Source of the DNA: Bacillus sp. J37
GTDB lineage: Bacteria; Bacillota; Bacilli; Bacillales; Bacillaceae
NCBI RefSeq assembly: GCF_000518865.1
Contig: NZ_JAEK01000013.1
Span: forward strand, 1-64,000
Direction: 5' to 3'
DNA: 64,000 bases
The first letter of the stretch is position 1, and every line of letters starts with the position of its first letter. The position numbers were made by a program, and so were the translations under genes. The notes beneath the pieces are model-generated. The model worked only from the letters and a program-made list of their open reading frames with translations. It was not told where the DNA came from and searched no databases. Positions 1 through 7,131 of this stretch are shown one piece after another.

Positions 1-267
1 GTAATAAAATTTTTGCTTGGACTCTTCTGAAAGCAACAAGGCAATAATTTCATAATAGTCATCTATCTTTGATGTTCGTTTACGAATACTTTTCGGCTCG
101 TAGCCATTAAGGTATTTATCAATCGTCCTCCGATCAACTCCCATATCACGAGCCAATTTACTCTTATTAATTTTCATTTTCAAGCTCTCCATTAAGATTT
201 TTAATTTCGGTAAGTCTGAAAGACTTTTAACTTCAATATCTGTAGTTATATTTATTGGCATATGCAT
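1..267 (-). CDS. istA: IS21-family transposase IstA, N-terminal part (cut by window edge)
   Basis: The frame is open for 89 codons from ATG at 267 to the window edge, preceded by GGGGTG. The product contains a helix-turn-helix (KSKLARDMGVDRRTIDKYL, about residues 35-53) followed by YEPKSIRKRTSKIDDY, the arrangement at the N terminus of IS21-type IstA transposases, where the HTH precedes the DDE integrase core. The catalytic core is not visible because the gene runs off the window. The alternative, a stand-alone HTH protein, is less likely given the TG/CA-type terminal repeats just upstream. Confidence 0.7.
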   Translation of the reverse strand, partial: MHMPINITTDIEVKSLSDLPKLKILMESLKMKINKSKLARDMGVDRRTIDKYLNGYEPKSIRKRTSKIDDYYEIIALLLSEESKQKFYY

Positions 268-338
268 AATATTCACCCCAGAATATTATGCAGTTTAGTG
301 ATCCAAACTGTACATACTTAAACGATCATTTTTGTACA
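1..338 (-). mobile_element. Left end of an IS21-family insertion sequence
   Basis: The segment carries the 5' part of an istA-like gene reading off the window edge, plus an upstream terminal region. Reading out from the gene, the hexamer TGTACA occurs twice (309-314 and 333-338), 24 bp apart. Repeated terminal motifs and ends of the form TG...CA are typical of IS21 elements. The outer copy at 333-338 is the best guess for the element tip, because paiB-like coding sequence starts within about 20 bp beyond it. The other end and istB are outside the window, so the exact boundary and any target duplication are inferred. Confidence 0.6.
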
Positions 339-805
339 TTTTTAATTTAGCATTTGTAGCAAGGCCAAATCCTCAGTGGAAAGACATTAAAGATCAAACG
401 GTTCTAGCTGTTTTCCATGGTCCTCATTGTTATATTTCACCATCTTGGTATGAGACGAATAAGGCAGTACCGACCTGGAATTACGTGACAGTTCATGTAT
501 ATGGAGAAGCAGAGCTATTAGAGGATGAAGAGGAGTTAATAGCTTCCTTATATGACATGGTAGTAAAATATGAAGCTCCCGACAGTTCATATAGATTACA
601 GGATGTAGATCCTGAGTTTCTGGCTGGTATGAATAAAGGAGTCCAAGGGTTTAAAATAAAAATCAATAGAATAGAAGGAAAATGTAAATTAAGTCAAAAT
701 CATCCCTTACACAGGCAAGAGCGAGTTATTAATCAACTCGAACAAAAATCTACTACAGATGAGCAACAGATCGCTTCATTAATGAAGGCCAATCTAAAAA
801 AGTAA
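339..805 (+). pseudogene. paiB: paiB-like FMN-binding regulator, 5' end lost to IS21 insertion
   Basis: The reading frame from about 356 encodes the C-terminal two thirds of a PaiB/FMN-binding split-barrel protein (PF04299): [43 protein letters not shown] and a C-terminal [17 protein letters not shown] segment. PaiB proteins are about 200 residues. The first roughly 55-60 residues (the start of the split barrel) are missing, and the frame instead runs directly into the IS21 terminus. In Bacillus subtilis PaiB is linked to repression of sporulation and protease genes. Here the remnant has no start codon or ribosome site of its own apart from a chance TTG at 332 inside the IS end, so it is probably non-functional. 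Confidence 0.75.
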
Positions 806-904
806 ATTTTATCATACCTTAAACACGAAATGTTTTATTGTGAGAAAAAGAGTTACTGGTTGTTTTTCATAAAATTTGACTTAGGAGTAGCCAGGTTTTA
901 TAAT

Positions 905-920
905 TTGGTTGATTGACCAA
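905..920. promoter_or_regulatory. Operator palindrome upstream of the TetR gene
   Basis: TTGGTTGATTGACCAA is an interrupted palindrome (TTGGT-N6-ACCAA) ending 5 bp before the ribosome site of the TetR-type gene. An almost identical 16-mer (15 of 16 bases) lies before the next gene at 1512-1527, so it is probably the autoregulatory binding site. Confidence 0.7.
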
Positions 921-936
921 AATATGGAGGTGGAAA

Positions 937-1491
937 ATGAGAAAGGAAGATAAGAAACAACGTATAATAGATGCTTCTTACAAAGTTTTCGCCAATAAGG
1001 GTTATAACAATTCATCAATAAAGGATATTGCAAAAGAAGCTGATCTAACACCTGGACTCATTCACTATTATTTTAAAAATAAAGAAGAATTGTTATTTTC
1101 CGTTCAGCAATATGTTCAAGAGGGATATCATAACAAGTACACTGGAAAAGATGTGGATGATGTATCTCCATTTGTCACTTTACACGAGATAAAATCAAGG
1201 TCAGAAGACGATCCTGAATGGTACAAAATGCGTTATGAATTATATTCTTTAGGCTTAAAGAATAAAAATATTCAAAAAGAAGTAGCTGCAATTTTAAGCA
1301 ATGGTAGAGAAAGCTTAAGTAAACCTTTACAGAAACTTAGTGGAGCGGAAAAAGATATTGAAGGAATAGCAAGTGTTTTGTTAGCTTGTTTTGATGGCCT
1401 AGCATTGCAGAAAATGTTAGATAAAGATTTTAATATTGATGAAGCATATGAAGTGTTAGGGAAATTAGTTCAAATCTATTTGAAGGAATAG
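937..1491 (+). CDS. TetR/AcrR-family transcriptional regulator
   Basis: The protein has 184 residues. An N-terminal TetR DNA-binding domain is clear: RIIDASYKVFANKGYNNSS, IKDIAKEADLTPGLIHYYF and KNKEELLFSV (about residues 9-55). The C-terminal ligand/dimerisation domain is not specific enough to name an inducer. ATG 937 is chosen because GGAGGTGG at 926-933 precedes it; an upstream in-frame start would fall inside the operator. The palindrome TTGGT-N6-ACCAA just upstream recurs before the serine hydrolase gene that follows 76 bp downstream. The simplest reading is that this protein represses itself and that gene. Confidence 0.9.
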   Translation: MRKEDKKQRIIDASYKVFANKGYNNSSIKDIAKEADLTPGLIHYYFKNKEELLFSVQQYVQEGYHNKYTGKDVDDVSPFVTLHEIKSRSEDDPEWYKMRYELYSLGLKNKNIQKEVAAILSNGRESLSKPLQKLSGAEKDIEGIASVLLACFDGLALQKMLDKDFNIDEAYEVLGKLVQIYLKE

Positions 1492-1511
1492 ATTTTTTAT
1501 TAACGGACGTC

Positions 1512-1527
1512 TTGGTTGGTTGACCAA
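1512..1527. promoter_or_regulatory. Second copy of the TetR operator
   Basis: TTGGTTGGTTGACCAA lies 40 bp before the serine hydrolase start and differs at one base from 905-920. It suggests that the downstream gene has its own TetR-controlled promoter rather than relying on readthrough. Confidence 0.65.
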
Positions 1528-1567
1528 TTAAAAACTGCAAACTACATGTCAAAAAGGTGTGTTGAAA

Positions 1568-3034
1568 ATGAAAAAAGCACTACTATCTATATTGTTATTT
1601 ACATTGTTCGTTAGCCCTATCACTGCAATCGCCGTTAGTAACAATCAGTCAGAACACATTAAAGTATTTATGGACAATGCGATCGAAGAATACAACATTC
1701 CGGGTGCATCACTTGTCATTATTAAGGATGGAGAAATAGCTTTTCAAGAGAATTGGGGTGTTCAAAGCGATGGTTCTCCTGTAACAAATGATACGTTGTT
1801 TACATTAGGTTCTGTGAGTAAACCTCTAACAAGCCTTGGAATTATGATGTTAGTTCAGCAGAAAATGATCGAACTTGATCAGACAATTGATACATATATA
1901 CCATCATTTACATATAAACGAAATGGTTATGAAAATAATATCACCATTCGCCATCTTTTATCACATACAAGTGGTATTAGCTCTTATGAAGGCTTAAAAA
2001 TAGCTGAGTTAAACTTAAGAGGAAAAGACGCGATAAACGATGCAGTTCAAAGGCTTAATAACGTAGAACTTAACCATGAACCAGGTGAGGTGCACCAATA
2101 TAGTGCAGCGAACTATTTGCTTTTAGGAAAGATTATTGAAAATGTCTCAAACCAATCTTTTGCGGAGTTTATGAATGACGAACTATTCTCCAAGCTGGGT
2201 ATGAACCAAACTGTCTCGAATGATAAGAGTGCCTCTGAACTAGGATATCAGCCAGGATTTCAATCATGGTTTGGAAAGCCTATACAAAGTGAGAACATTT
2301 ATGATGACAGTGGGGCTCCATATGGGTATATTTCTTCTACATCTAATGATATGGCGAAATTTATACAATTCTTACTAAAGGGAGAAGGTTTATTATCTAA
2401 ACAAAACTTTGAAACGTACATTTCCCCTCAAGTTTCTAGAAAAGAAGATATGTATTATGGATTAGGCTGGAGAATTTCTACAAAAGAAAATGATCCTTAT
2501 TTCTTCCATGGAGGAGAAACACCCGATTCACGATCTGAGCTTTTGGTTAACTCTGAAAAGAATTATGGTTTCATATTGCTGACAAATAAAAATAATATTT
2601 CTGAAGTGCTACAAACCACTTATATGAAAGAAGGGATTAAAGCAATTATTGAAAACGGTAAGTTACCTGAAAGTCCAAAGGTAACTCATCAAATGCAATG
2701 GATGACATTGCTTGGGACGATCTTACTTGCTTTGTTGTCTGTATGGAATCTATTTGTCTTAAAGAGGAAAAGCACTGTACGAAAAAAAGTATGGATTGTC
2801 GTCGGATTAACGTCCATTCTATGTTCAATTGCTTTAATCCCTGCGTTAACCTATATTTTTGGTGCACCTTGGCACTCCATTAACTATTATGCACCTGACA
2901 TAGCTTTTTTAATTAAGTGTCTAGTTGGTGTATTAGCTTGTAATGGGTTTTTATTACTTTCTATTATTATCTTAAAAAATAAAAGGTTAAATTACACGAA
3001 AAAAGGAATCAAAAAAGATGAAACCTATTCATAA
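1568..3034 (+). CDS. Serine hydrolase, class C beta-lactamase/PBP-like, membrane-anchored
   Basis: This 488-residue protein has a signal peptide (MKKALLSILLFTLF...TAIA) and then a beta-lactamase-family domain (PF00144). The nucleophile motif SVSK (in TLGSVSKPLTSLG) is near residue 87, the YSAANY tyrosine motif near 176, and an HGG motif (FFHGGET) replaces the KTG box. Three hydrophobic helices follow at the C terminus (about residues 375-480), placing the catalytic domain outside the membrane. The family includes D-aminopeptidases, esterases and FmtA/PbpX-like enzymes, so the substrate is unknown. ATG 1568 has AAGGTG 8 bp upstream; GTG 1559 and TTG 1562 are alternatives. Its promoter carries the TetR operator, which points to induction by a compound the enzyme or the membrane senses. 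Confidence 0.85.
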   Translation: MKKALLSILLFTLFVSPITAIAVSNNQSEHIKVFMDNAIEEYNIPGASLVIIKDGEIAFQENWGVQSDGSPVTNDTLFTLGSVSKPLTSLGIMMLVQQKMIELDQTIDTYIPSFTYKRNGYENNITIRHLLSHTSGISSYEGLKIAELNLRGKDAINDAVQRLNNVELNHEPGEVHQYSAANYLLLGKIIENVSNQSFAEFMNDELFSKLGMNQTVSNDKSASELGYQPGFQSWFGKPIQSENIYDDSGAPYGYISSTSNDMAKFIQFLLKGEGLLSKQNFETYISPQVSRKEDMYYGLGWRISTKENDPYFFHGGETPDSRSELLVNSEKNYGFILLTNKNNISEVLQTTYMKEGIKAIIENGKLPESPKVTHQMQWMTLLGTILLALLSVWNLFVLKRKSTVRKKVWIVVGLTSILCSIALIPALTYIFGAPWHSINYYAPDIAFLIKCLVGVLACNGFLLLSIIILKNKRLNYTKKGIKKDETYS

Positions 3035-3085
3035 AAAGTCTTTGTTTATAGTGGGAGTATAAAAAAAAGTACTAGTAACTAGTTG

Positions 3086-3111
3086 AAAACGCTGCATCTA
3101 CGCAGCGTTTT
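3086..3111. terminator. Bidirectional terminator hairpin
   Basis: AAAACGCTGC and GCAGCGTTTT form a perfect 10-bp stem with a 6-nt loop. It lies between the convergent serine hydrolase and YdcZ genes, with A and T runs serving both strands. Confidence 0.8.
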
Positions 3112-3127
3112 AACTTATATCAATATG

Positions 3128-3598
3128 CTATGCTTTTATTTTTTCGTTTGAATATTTATTCCCTTTATAGATAAAATAAAGGGAAATTAACATAAATAGT
3201 AAAGCAAAGGCACGTTTCATATCTAATTCTAAGACTAAACTATTGAACCACCCAAAATGATCAATAATGACACCAATCACAAGCTGACCAGCTATACCAG
3301 CAATATTTGTTGCGATAACTCCAATTCTAGGAACTGCCATGACAGTCAGAAGTAGATACATTGTCCCCAAAAATGCTGCACTTAATTGCCATTTAGGTGC
3401 TTCTAGTAGTGCAAGAACATTTCCATTGCCAAAAAATATGATAAAAATAGTAAGAAACATTGTTCCGGTGAGAAAGGTTAGAAGTGTTGTTTCAATTGTT
3501 CCGGCTTTTCGACTTAATGTACCATTGATAGATGATTGTGCGCTTAATGTTATACCGCCAATCAATGTAAATAAAATCATAAATAATCCCAAAATCAT
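3128..3598 (-). CDS. YdcZ/DUF606-family small membrane transporter, second of a pair
   Basis: The protein is 156 residues with about five hydrophobic helices, the length and style of the DUF606/YdcZ family (PF04657), part of the drug/metabolite transporter superfamily. Recognisable pieces are SSINGTLSRKAGTIETTLLTF and QLVIGVIIDHFGWF. TAGGAGGTC precedes ATG 3598. It lies 7 bp after an equally sized homologue, so the two probably act together, as paired small transporters often do. The substrate cannot be told from sequence. Expression should follow the ArsR-type operator upstream of the pair. Confidence 0.8.
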   Translation of the reverse strand: MILGLFMILFTLIGGITLSAQSSINGTLSRKAGTIETTLLTFLTGTMFLTIFIIFFGNGNVLALLEAPKWQLSAAFLGTMYLLLTVMAVPRIGVIATNIAGIAGQLVIGVIIDHFGWFNSLVLELDMKRAFALLFMLISLYFIYKGNKYSNEKIKA

Positions 3599-3605
3599 AG
3601 ACCTC

Positions 3606-4034
3606 CTAATTTATCAATAAAAGTGCGATAATCATTGAAATAACGGCAAAAATCTTTTCTTTATTTATCCTCTTTTTTTTACTGCCCAGCCATCCAAAAT
3701 GTTCAATAAACATACTCATTACTAATTGTCCGATAATGACAGCAACCATTGTGATGCCAACACCAACGAATGGGACACTTACAACAATGGAAGTTAAATA
3801 TACAACACCCAAGACACCTCCGAGTAATGTCCATTTAGGTGCTTCAAATGTATAGGAAAGCTTTCCTTTGCCCAAAAAAAGCCACAATAGCCCCAAAATT
3901 ATTGAGCCCATAAAGAAGTTATAAAAGCTTGTTTCAATTTGTCCAACTGCTTTTCCTAGTTCAGCATAAATCGCTCCTTCAAAACTAAGTGCTGCCCCAG
4001 CTAAAAGTGCCAGAATATAAGAAATAAAGCGCAT
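3606..4034 (-). CDS. YdcZ/DUF606-family small membrane transporter, first of a pair
   Basis: The protein is 142 residues with about five transmembrane segments and is homologous to the next gene: AKWTLLGGVLG-type and QLVMSMFIEHFGW motifs occur at matching positions (compare QLVIGVIIDHFGW). Family PF04657 (YdcZ). Start ATG 4034 follows AAAGGGGAT. The gene is downstream of an ArsR-type regulator gene, separated by 82 bp that contain the same palindrome found in the regulator's own promoter. It is probably one half of a two-component efflux or uptake unit; the two halves may have opposite topologies, which could be tested by charge distribution. Confidence 0.8.
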   Translation of the reverse strand: MRFISYILALLAGAALSFEGAIYAELGKAVGQIETSFYNFFMGSIILGLLWLFLGKGKLSYTFEAPKWTLLGGVLGVVYLTSIVVSVPFVGVGITMVAVIIGQLVMSMFIEHFGWLGSKKKRINKEKIFAVISMIIALLLIN

Positions 4035-4061
4035 AGATGATATCCCCTTTTTTGTATAATT

Positions 4062-4085
4062 ATATATCTAGAAAAATCGATATAT
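4062..4085. promoter_or_regulatory. ArsR-type operator before the ydcZ pair
   Basis: ATATATCTAGAAAAATCGATATAT is an imperfect palindrome (ATATCTAGA...TCGATAT). A TATAAT-like -10 (complement of 4059-4064) overlaps its edge. It matches 18 of 22 bases of the site in the regulator promoter (4443-4464). Confidence 0.65.
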
Positions 4086-4116
4086 ACCGTGACAAAAAAC
4101 AGAAACCAATATAAAG

Positions 4117-4431
4117 TCAGATTTCTGTTTTAAAATAGTTAGCTAGCTGTTGAATAAATTCTTCATTACGTCTGTAGTAAGTCCATTGCCCATGACGAAT
4201 TGATTCAAGTAGACCAGCTTTTTGCATCATGTTTAAGTAGCTAGAAACCGTAGATTGAGAAACTTTGGCTTTTTCTTGGATATCTCCAACACATACTCCA
4301 CCTTTGTAACTTACCTCCTTCGGTAGGTGAGCACCTTGTTTTGGGAAATGCTTCTCAGGTTCCTTTAGCCACGCTAGGATATTGATTCTTGTTTCGTTAG
4401 ATAATGCTTTGAAAACATCAATAGGTTCCAT
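4117..4431 (-). CDS. ArsR-family winged-helix regulator, probably translated from a leaderless mRNA
   Basis: The protein has 104 residues with the ArsR HTH fold: VFKALSNETRINILAWL at the N terminus, VGDIQEKAKVSQSTVSSYLNMMQKAG as recognition helix region (residues about 48-73), and a wing at HGQWTYYRRNEE. Only one cysteine (CVGD) is near the HTH, so no classical metal site (ELCVCDL) is evident. No Shine-Dalgarno sequence precedes ATG 4431; a TTGACA/18 bp/TACAAT promoter ends 7 bp before it, so the transcript probably starts at the ATG. It heads the YdcZ transporter pair and should regulate it. Confidence 0.88.
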   Translation of the reverse strand: MEPIDVFKALSNETRINILAWLKEPEKHFPKQGAHLPKEVSYKGGVCVGDIQEKAKVSQSTVSSYLNMMQKAGLLESIRHGQWTYYRRNEEFIQQLANYFKTEI

Positions 4432-4442
4432 GGGAGTAATTG

Positions 4443-4464
4443 TATATCTAGAATTCTCGATATG
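4443..4464. promoter_or_regulatory. ArsR-type operator in the regulator's own promoter
   Basis: TATATCTAGAATTCTCGATATG contains the near-perfect palindrome ATATCTAGAATTCTCGATAT. On the minus strand it fills the spacer between the -35 TTGACA (complement of 4463-4468) and the -10 TACAAT (complement of 4439-4444), so binding would block RNA polymerase directly. Confidence 0.7.
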
Positions 4465-4580
4465 TCAAGTTATTAATTTGCTTCTATTTTTATCGTGTTT
4501 TTATTAAATAAATATAATTTCTTTACATTTTGTTAATCATGATAATAGTGCTTATCTTCTTAAGAAAGGAGGAGGTGATA

Positions 4581-4793
4581 TTGATCAACATCTTTATACT
4601 ACTTGTTGTTATGTGTGTATGTTTACTTCTAATCATCACTTTAGATATAAGTCAAGGATTTAGCGCCTTAATGATACTTAATATACTAAAAGATCAAATG
4701 AAATTATTCAAAGGAGAAGATATAGTATTATTAGTCATCTTTTTCTCAATATACACATTCATTTTCTTTTCGTACATAAAATCAGAAAAGTAA
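4581..4793 (+). CDS. Small two-helix membrane protein of unknown function
   Basis: I do not recognise this 70-residue protein. The frame can be opened at ATG 4530, but an excellent ribosome site (AGGAGGTGA, about 4570-4578) lies inside that extension and points to TTG 4581. The product has one hydrophobic helix at the N terminus (INIFILLVVMCVCLLLIITL), a short polar stretch (KDQMKLFKGED) and a second helix (IVLLVIFFSIYTFIFFSY). It converges on the germinant-receptor permease gene with 8 bp between stop codons. Small membrane proteins next to ger operons occur in bacilli, but any link here is inference. Confidence 0.5.
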   Translation: MINIFILLVVMCVCLLLIITLDISQGFSALMILNILKDQMKLFKGEDIVLLVIFFSIYTFIFFSYIKSEK

Positions 4794-4801
4794 GTGTTTC
4801 T

Positions 4802-5911
4802 TTATGCTTTGTATGGCTTCTTCAAAATCTTTTCTTTGATTAACAGCGTAAGTAATAATGCGAACGGAATCATTATTTGAAATGGTATATGCAAGTAATA
4901 AGGAACTAAATCCAAACCTTCCTGTAAATGTTCTTGATAGGTAGAGGCAATGATAATCGAAAAAAAGAGTATCATTCCACCTACAGAATAATTTATAAGT
5001 TGATGAGGTTTCATCGAAAACAATTGGTTTATACCCATTACACCACAAAAGAAAAAAATAGTTATTTTTACAAAACCTAAGATGACCATTAATGTAATAA
5101 TAAGAGTATCTAACCTTTGAATAAAGTCAGCTATGTTTATATTTGAAACCGCTGTAAGTGAGGGGAACGCAGATCGAATAATTAGATCTGGTCCAATCAC
5201 ACTAATAAGCATAAGCATATTAAATGTTAGATAAAGCCCCGTACAAGCAATAGCGAACAGTCCGGTCTTCATCACTTTTTTCTTATTGTTAATATAGGGG
5301 AGAAGCATCGTAAATGTAATAAGTTCCCCATACGGGACAGTTATACCAAGAGGAAAAACCTCCTTTATTATCGGCTTCAAACCATTACTTAATACCGGAA
5401 TGATATTTTCAGGTGATATGTATCCTCCAATAACATACATTGTATTAATGACGAACAGGGAAAATAACATGATGGCAAAACAGATAACAGCCACTCTTGA
5501 AAATACCTCTATCCCCAAGTTAACTGCATAAATTAATACAAGCATAATACAAATTCCTAGTGTAGTCATGGAAGTTCTAAAATATGGAGAAATGACTAAC
5601 ATTTCCAAAAAATCCCGAAGTACTCTAGCAGCAATGTATATAAAATAAATGATATAAGAAAGACCAACTATTGATCCCAAATATTTTCCCCAAATAATTT
5701 TCGTATATTCTATCAATGATTTGTCAGGGAACTTTGTAAATAGATAATAGTACAAGTAAAACACTGCTCCACCAAACAATGGTGAAATAAGAGATACTAG
5801 CCAAGCATCTTGCATGGCTCCACTGCCGATGTCTAACAAAACCGCAGTGCCGAATAAAAACAATACCATCATACAAAAAAATTGAACTTGACCAATTTGT
5901 ATCTTTGTCAT
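4802..5911 (-). CDS. gerKB: Spore germinant receptor B subunit (GerAB/GerKB-type permease)
   Basis: This 369-residue, about ten-helix protein belongs to the spore-germination permease family (PF03845, APC superfamily). Typical features are IQIGQVQFFCMMVLFLFGT at the start, PYGELITFTMLLPYI in the middle and DTLIITLMVILGFVKIT later. In dormant spores the B subunit sits in the inner membrane and binds the germinant. It is the last gene of the operon, 10 bp after the C-subunit gene. Gene order A-C-B is that of gerK in Bacillus subtilis rather than gerA or gerB, but orthology and the germinant cannot be decided from sequence. Confidence 0.88.
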   Translation of the reverse strand: MTKIQIGQVQFFCMMVLFLFGTAVLLDIGSGAMQDAWLVSLISPLFGGAVFYLYYYLFTKFPDKSLIEYTKIIWGKYLGSIVGLSYIIYFIYIAARVLRDFLEMLVISPYFRTSMTTLGICIMLVLIYAVNLGIEVFSRVAVICFAIMLFSLFVINTMYVIGGYISPENIIPVLSNGLKPIIKEVFPLGITVPYGELITFTMLLPYINNKKKVMKTGLFAIACTGLYLTFNMLMLISVIGPDLIIRSAFPSLTAVSNINIADFIQRLDTLIITLMVILGFVKITIFFFCGVMGINQLFSMKPHQLINYSVGGMILFFSIIIASTYQEHLQEGLDLVPYYLHIPFQIMIPFALLLTLLIKEKILKKPYKA

Positions 5912-5921
5912 TGATTCTCAC

Positions 5922-7112
5922 TCATTTCATCTCAAAAGTATTCGTACGCATTCCTGTATTCGAAATCTTTGAGTTGATATTAATTAAGAAGGAGGCTTTC
6001 GAAAATAATTCATCCCACTCCTTTTTGTGCTTTTCCCAATACTTAGGGTCAGTTTTAGAAAGTTGTTCACCAAATCCTAAAACATCTGTTTGTTCTTTTT
6101 GGACAATTTCCATTACTTGATTAATTTGCGATTTTACCTCATCTTCAAGAGTCTTTTCTATTCTCTCGATTGTCTTTGGGTCCTCTAGATCCATATTGCA
6201 ATTATAATCACTTATGAATGCTGGAAGAGACACATCTATCCTTAATGAAATTTCACTTTTACTAACTTTTGTAATTAAGGTAGAGTTACTGTCCTGAGTT
6301 GTTAATGTTAACTTTTCGTTATTACTACCAGAATCAATCTGTGAACAAGAAAAGGGGAAAGTAGTACTCTTGCTTTCTGATAAGATCATTCGGGCTGTTC
6401 TTGCTAGTTCACCATCTAACCAGCGAACTAAGCGATCATCTTTAAATAATCCTATCCCATCAACTTCTATAACAGCTGGTGTCATTTTCTCTAAGTTCTG
6501 GCTTTGACTGACTCCCTCTTTAGGTTTACTATGACTTATGCCCGTAATAATAGGGGCTTTTCCTTCTGAGGAGAACATACTGACAAGCTCATATATAGGT
6601 ATTAAATCTCCAATTCCATACATGTTTTTGTTGTTTTCTGTTGTACTTATAATACTTTTACTCGGGTTTGACTCAATAGGTTCAACTACTTCCAAAACTT
6701 CCTCGGCAGTCATGCCTCTGGAAATGAATACTAACACACTTGATCTTGTTTGTTTGGCACGCTCAAAAGCATCGAGTAATGGAAAAATACCTTCTCTTGC
6801 TTGTTCTTCTCCTATTATAAGGAGGGAAAGATGTGATGTTATAATTTCTCTAGGGATATAGGCGGAGGATTTTCGATAAGCATCGTTCAAGGTTTCTCCT
6901 TCAATTGGATAATTAATTAAGGGTAAACCAGGTGAATTACCTCCTGTTTTGGTTAATTGTCCCGGGTTTACTACTTGAAAGGTAACACGATACCCATCTT
7001 CTTTTCCTTTGTCTACTCCTACTGAAATGATTGCAGCTAGGTTATTAAGTTCTCTATAATTTGAACAACCGGATAACAACATACATATCAAAATCAACAA
7101 TATTTTCTTCAT
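5922..7112 (-). CDS. gerKC: Spore germinant receptor C subunit, lipoprotein (GerAC/GerKC-type)
   Basis: The protein has 396 residues with a lipoprotein signal peptide ending in the lipobox LLSGC (cysteine near residue 16), followed by SNYRELNNLAAIISVGVDKG, the conserved opening of Ger(x)C proteins (PF05504). ATG 7112 is preferred over an upstream in-frame start because AAAGGAAAA precedes it and the signal peptide begins there. The mature protein is attached to the outer face of the spore inner membrane and is needed for receptor function. It lies 19 bp after the A-subunit gene and 10 bp before the B-subunit gene. Confidence 0.88.
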   Translation of the reverse strand: MKKILLILICMLLSGCSNYRELNNLAAIISVGVDKGKEDGYRVTFQVVNPGQLTKTGGNSPGLPLINYPIEGETLNDAYRKSSAYIPREIITSHLSLLIIGEEQAREGIFPLLDAFERAKQTRSSVLVFISRGMTAEEVLEVVEPIESNPSKSIISTTENNKNMYGIGDLIPIYELVSMFSSEGKAPIITGISHSKPKEGVSQSQNLEKMTPAVIEVDGIGLFKDDRLVRWLDGELARTARMILSESKSTTFPFSCSQIDSGSNNEKLTLTTQDSNSTLITKVSKSEISLRIDVSLPAFISDYNCNMDLEDPKTIERIEKTLEDEVKSQINQVMEIVQKEQTDVLGFGEQLSKTDPKYWEKHKKEWDELFSKASFLININSKISNTGMRTNTFEMK

Positions 7113-7131
7113 AGGTTTTCCTTTCAGTAAG

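Noticed and set aside
4530-4580. Longer start at ATG 4530 for the small membrane protein
   Set aside because: The strong AGGAGGTGA ribosome site falls inside this extension and points to TTG 4581.
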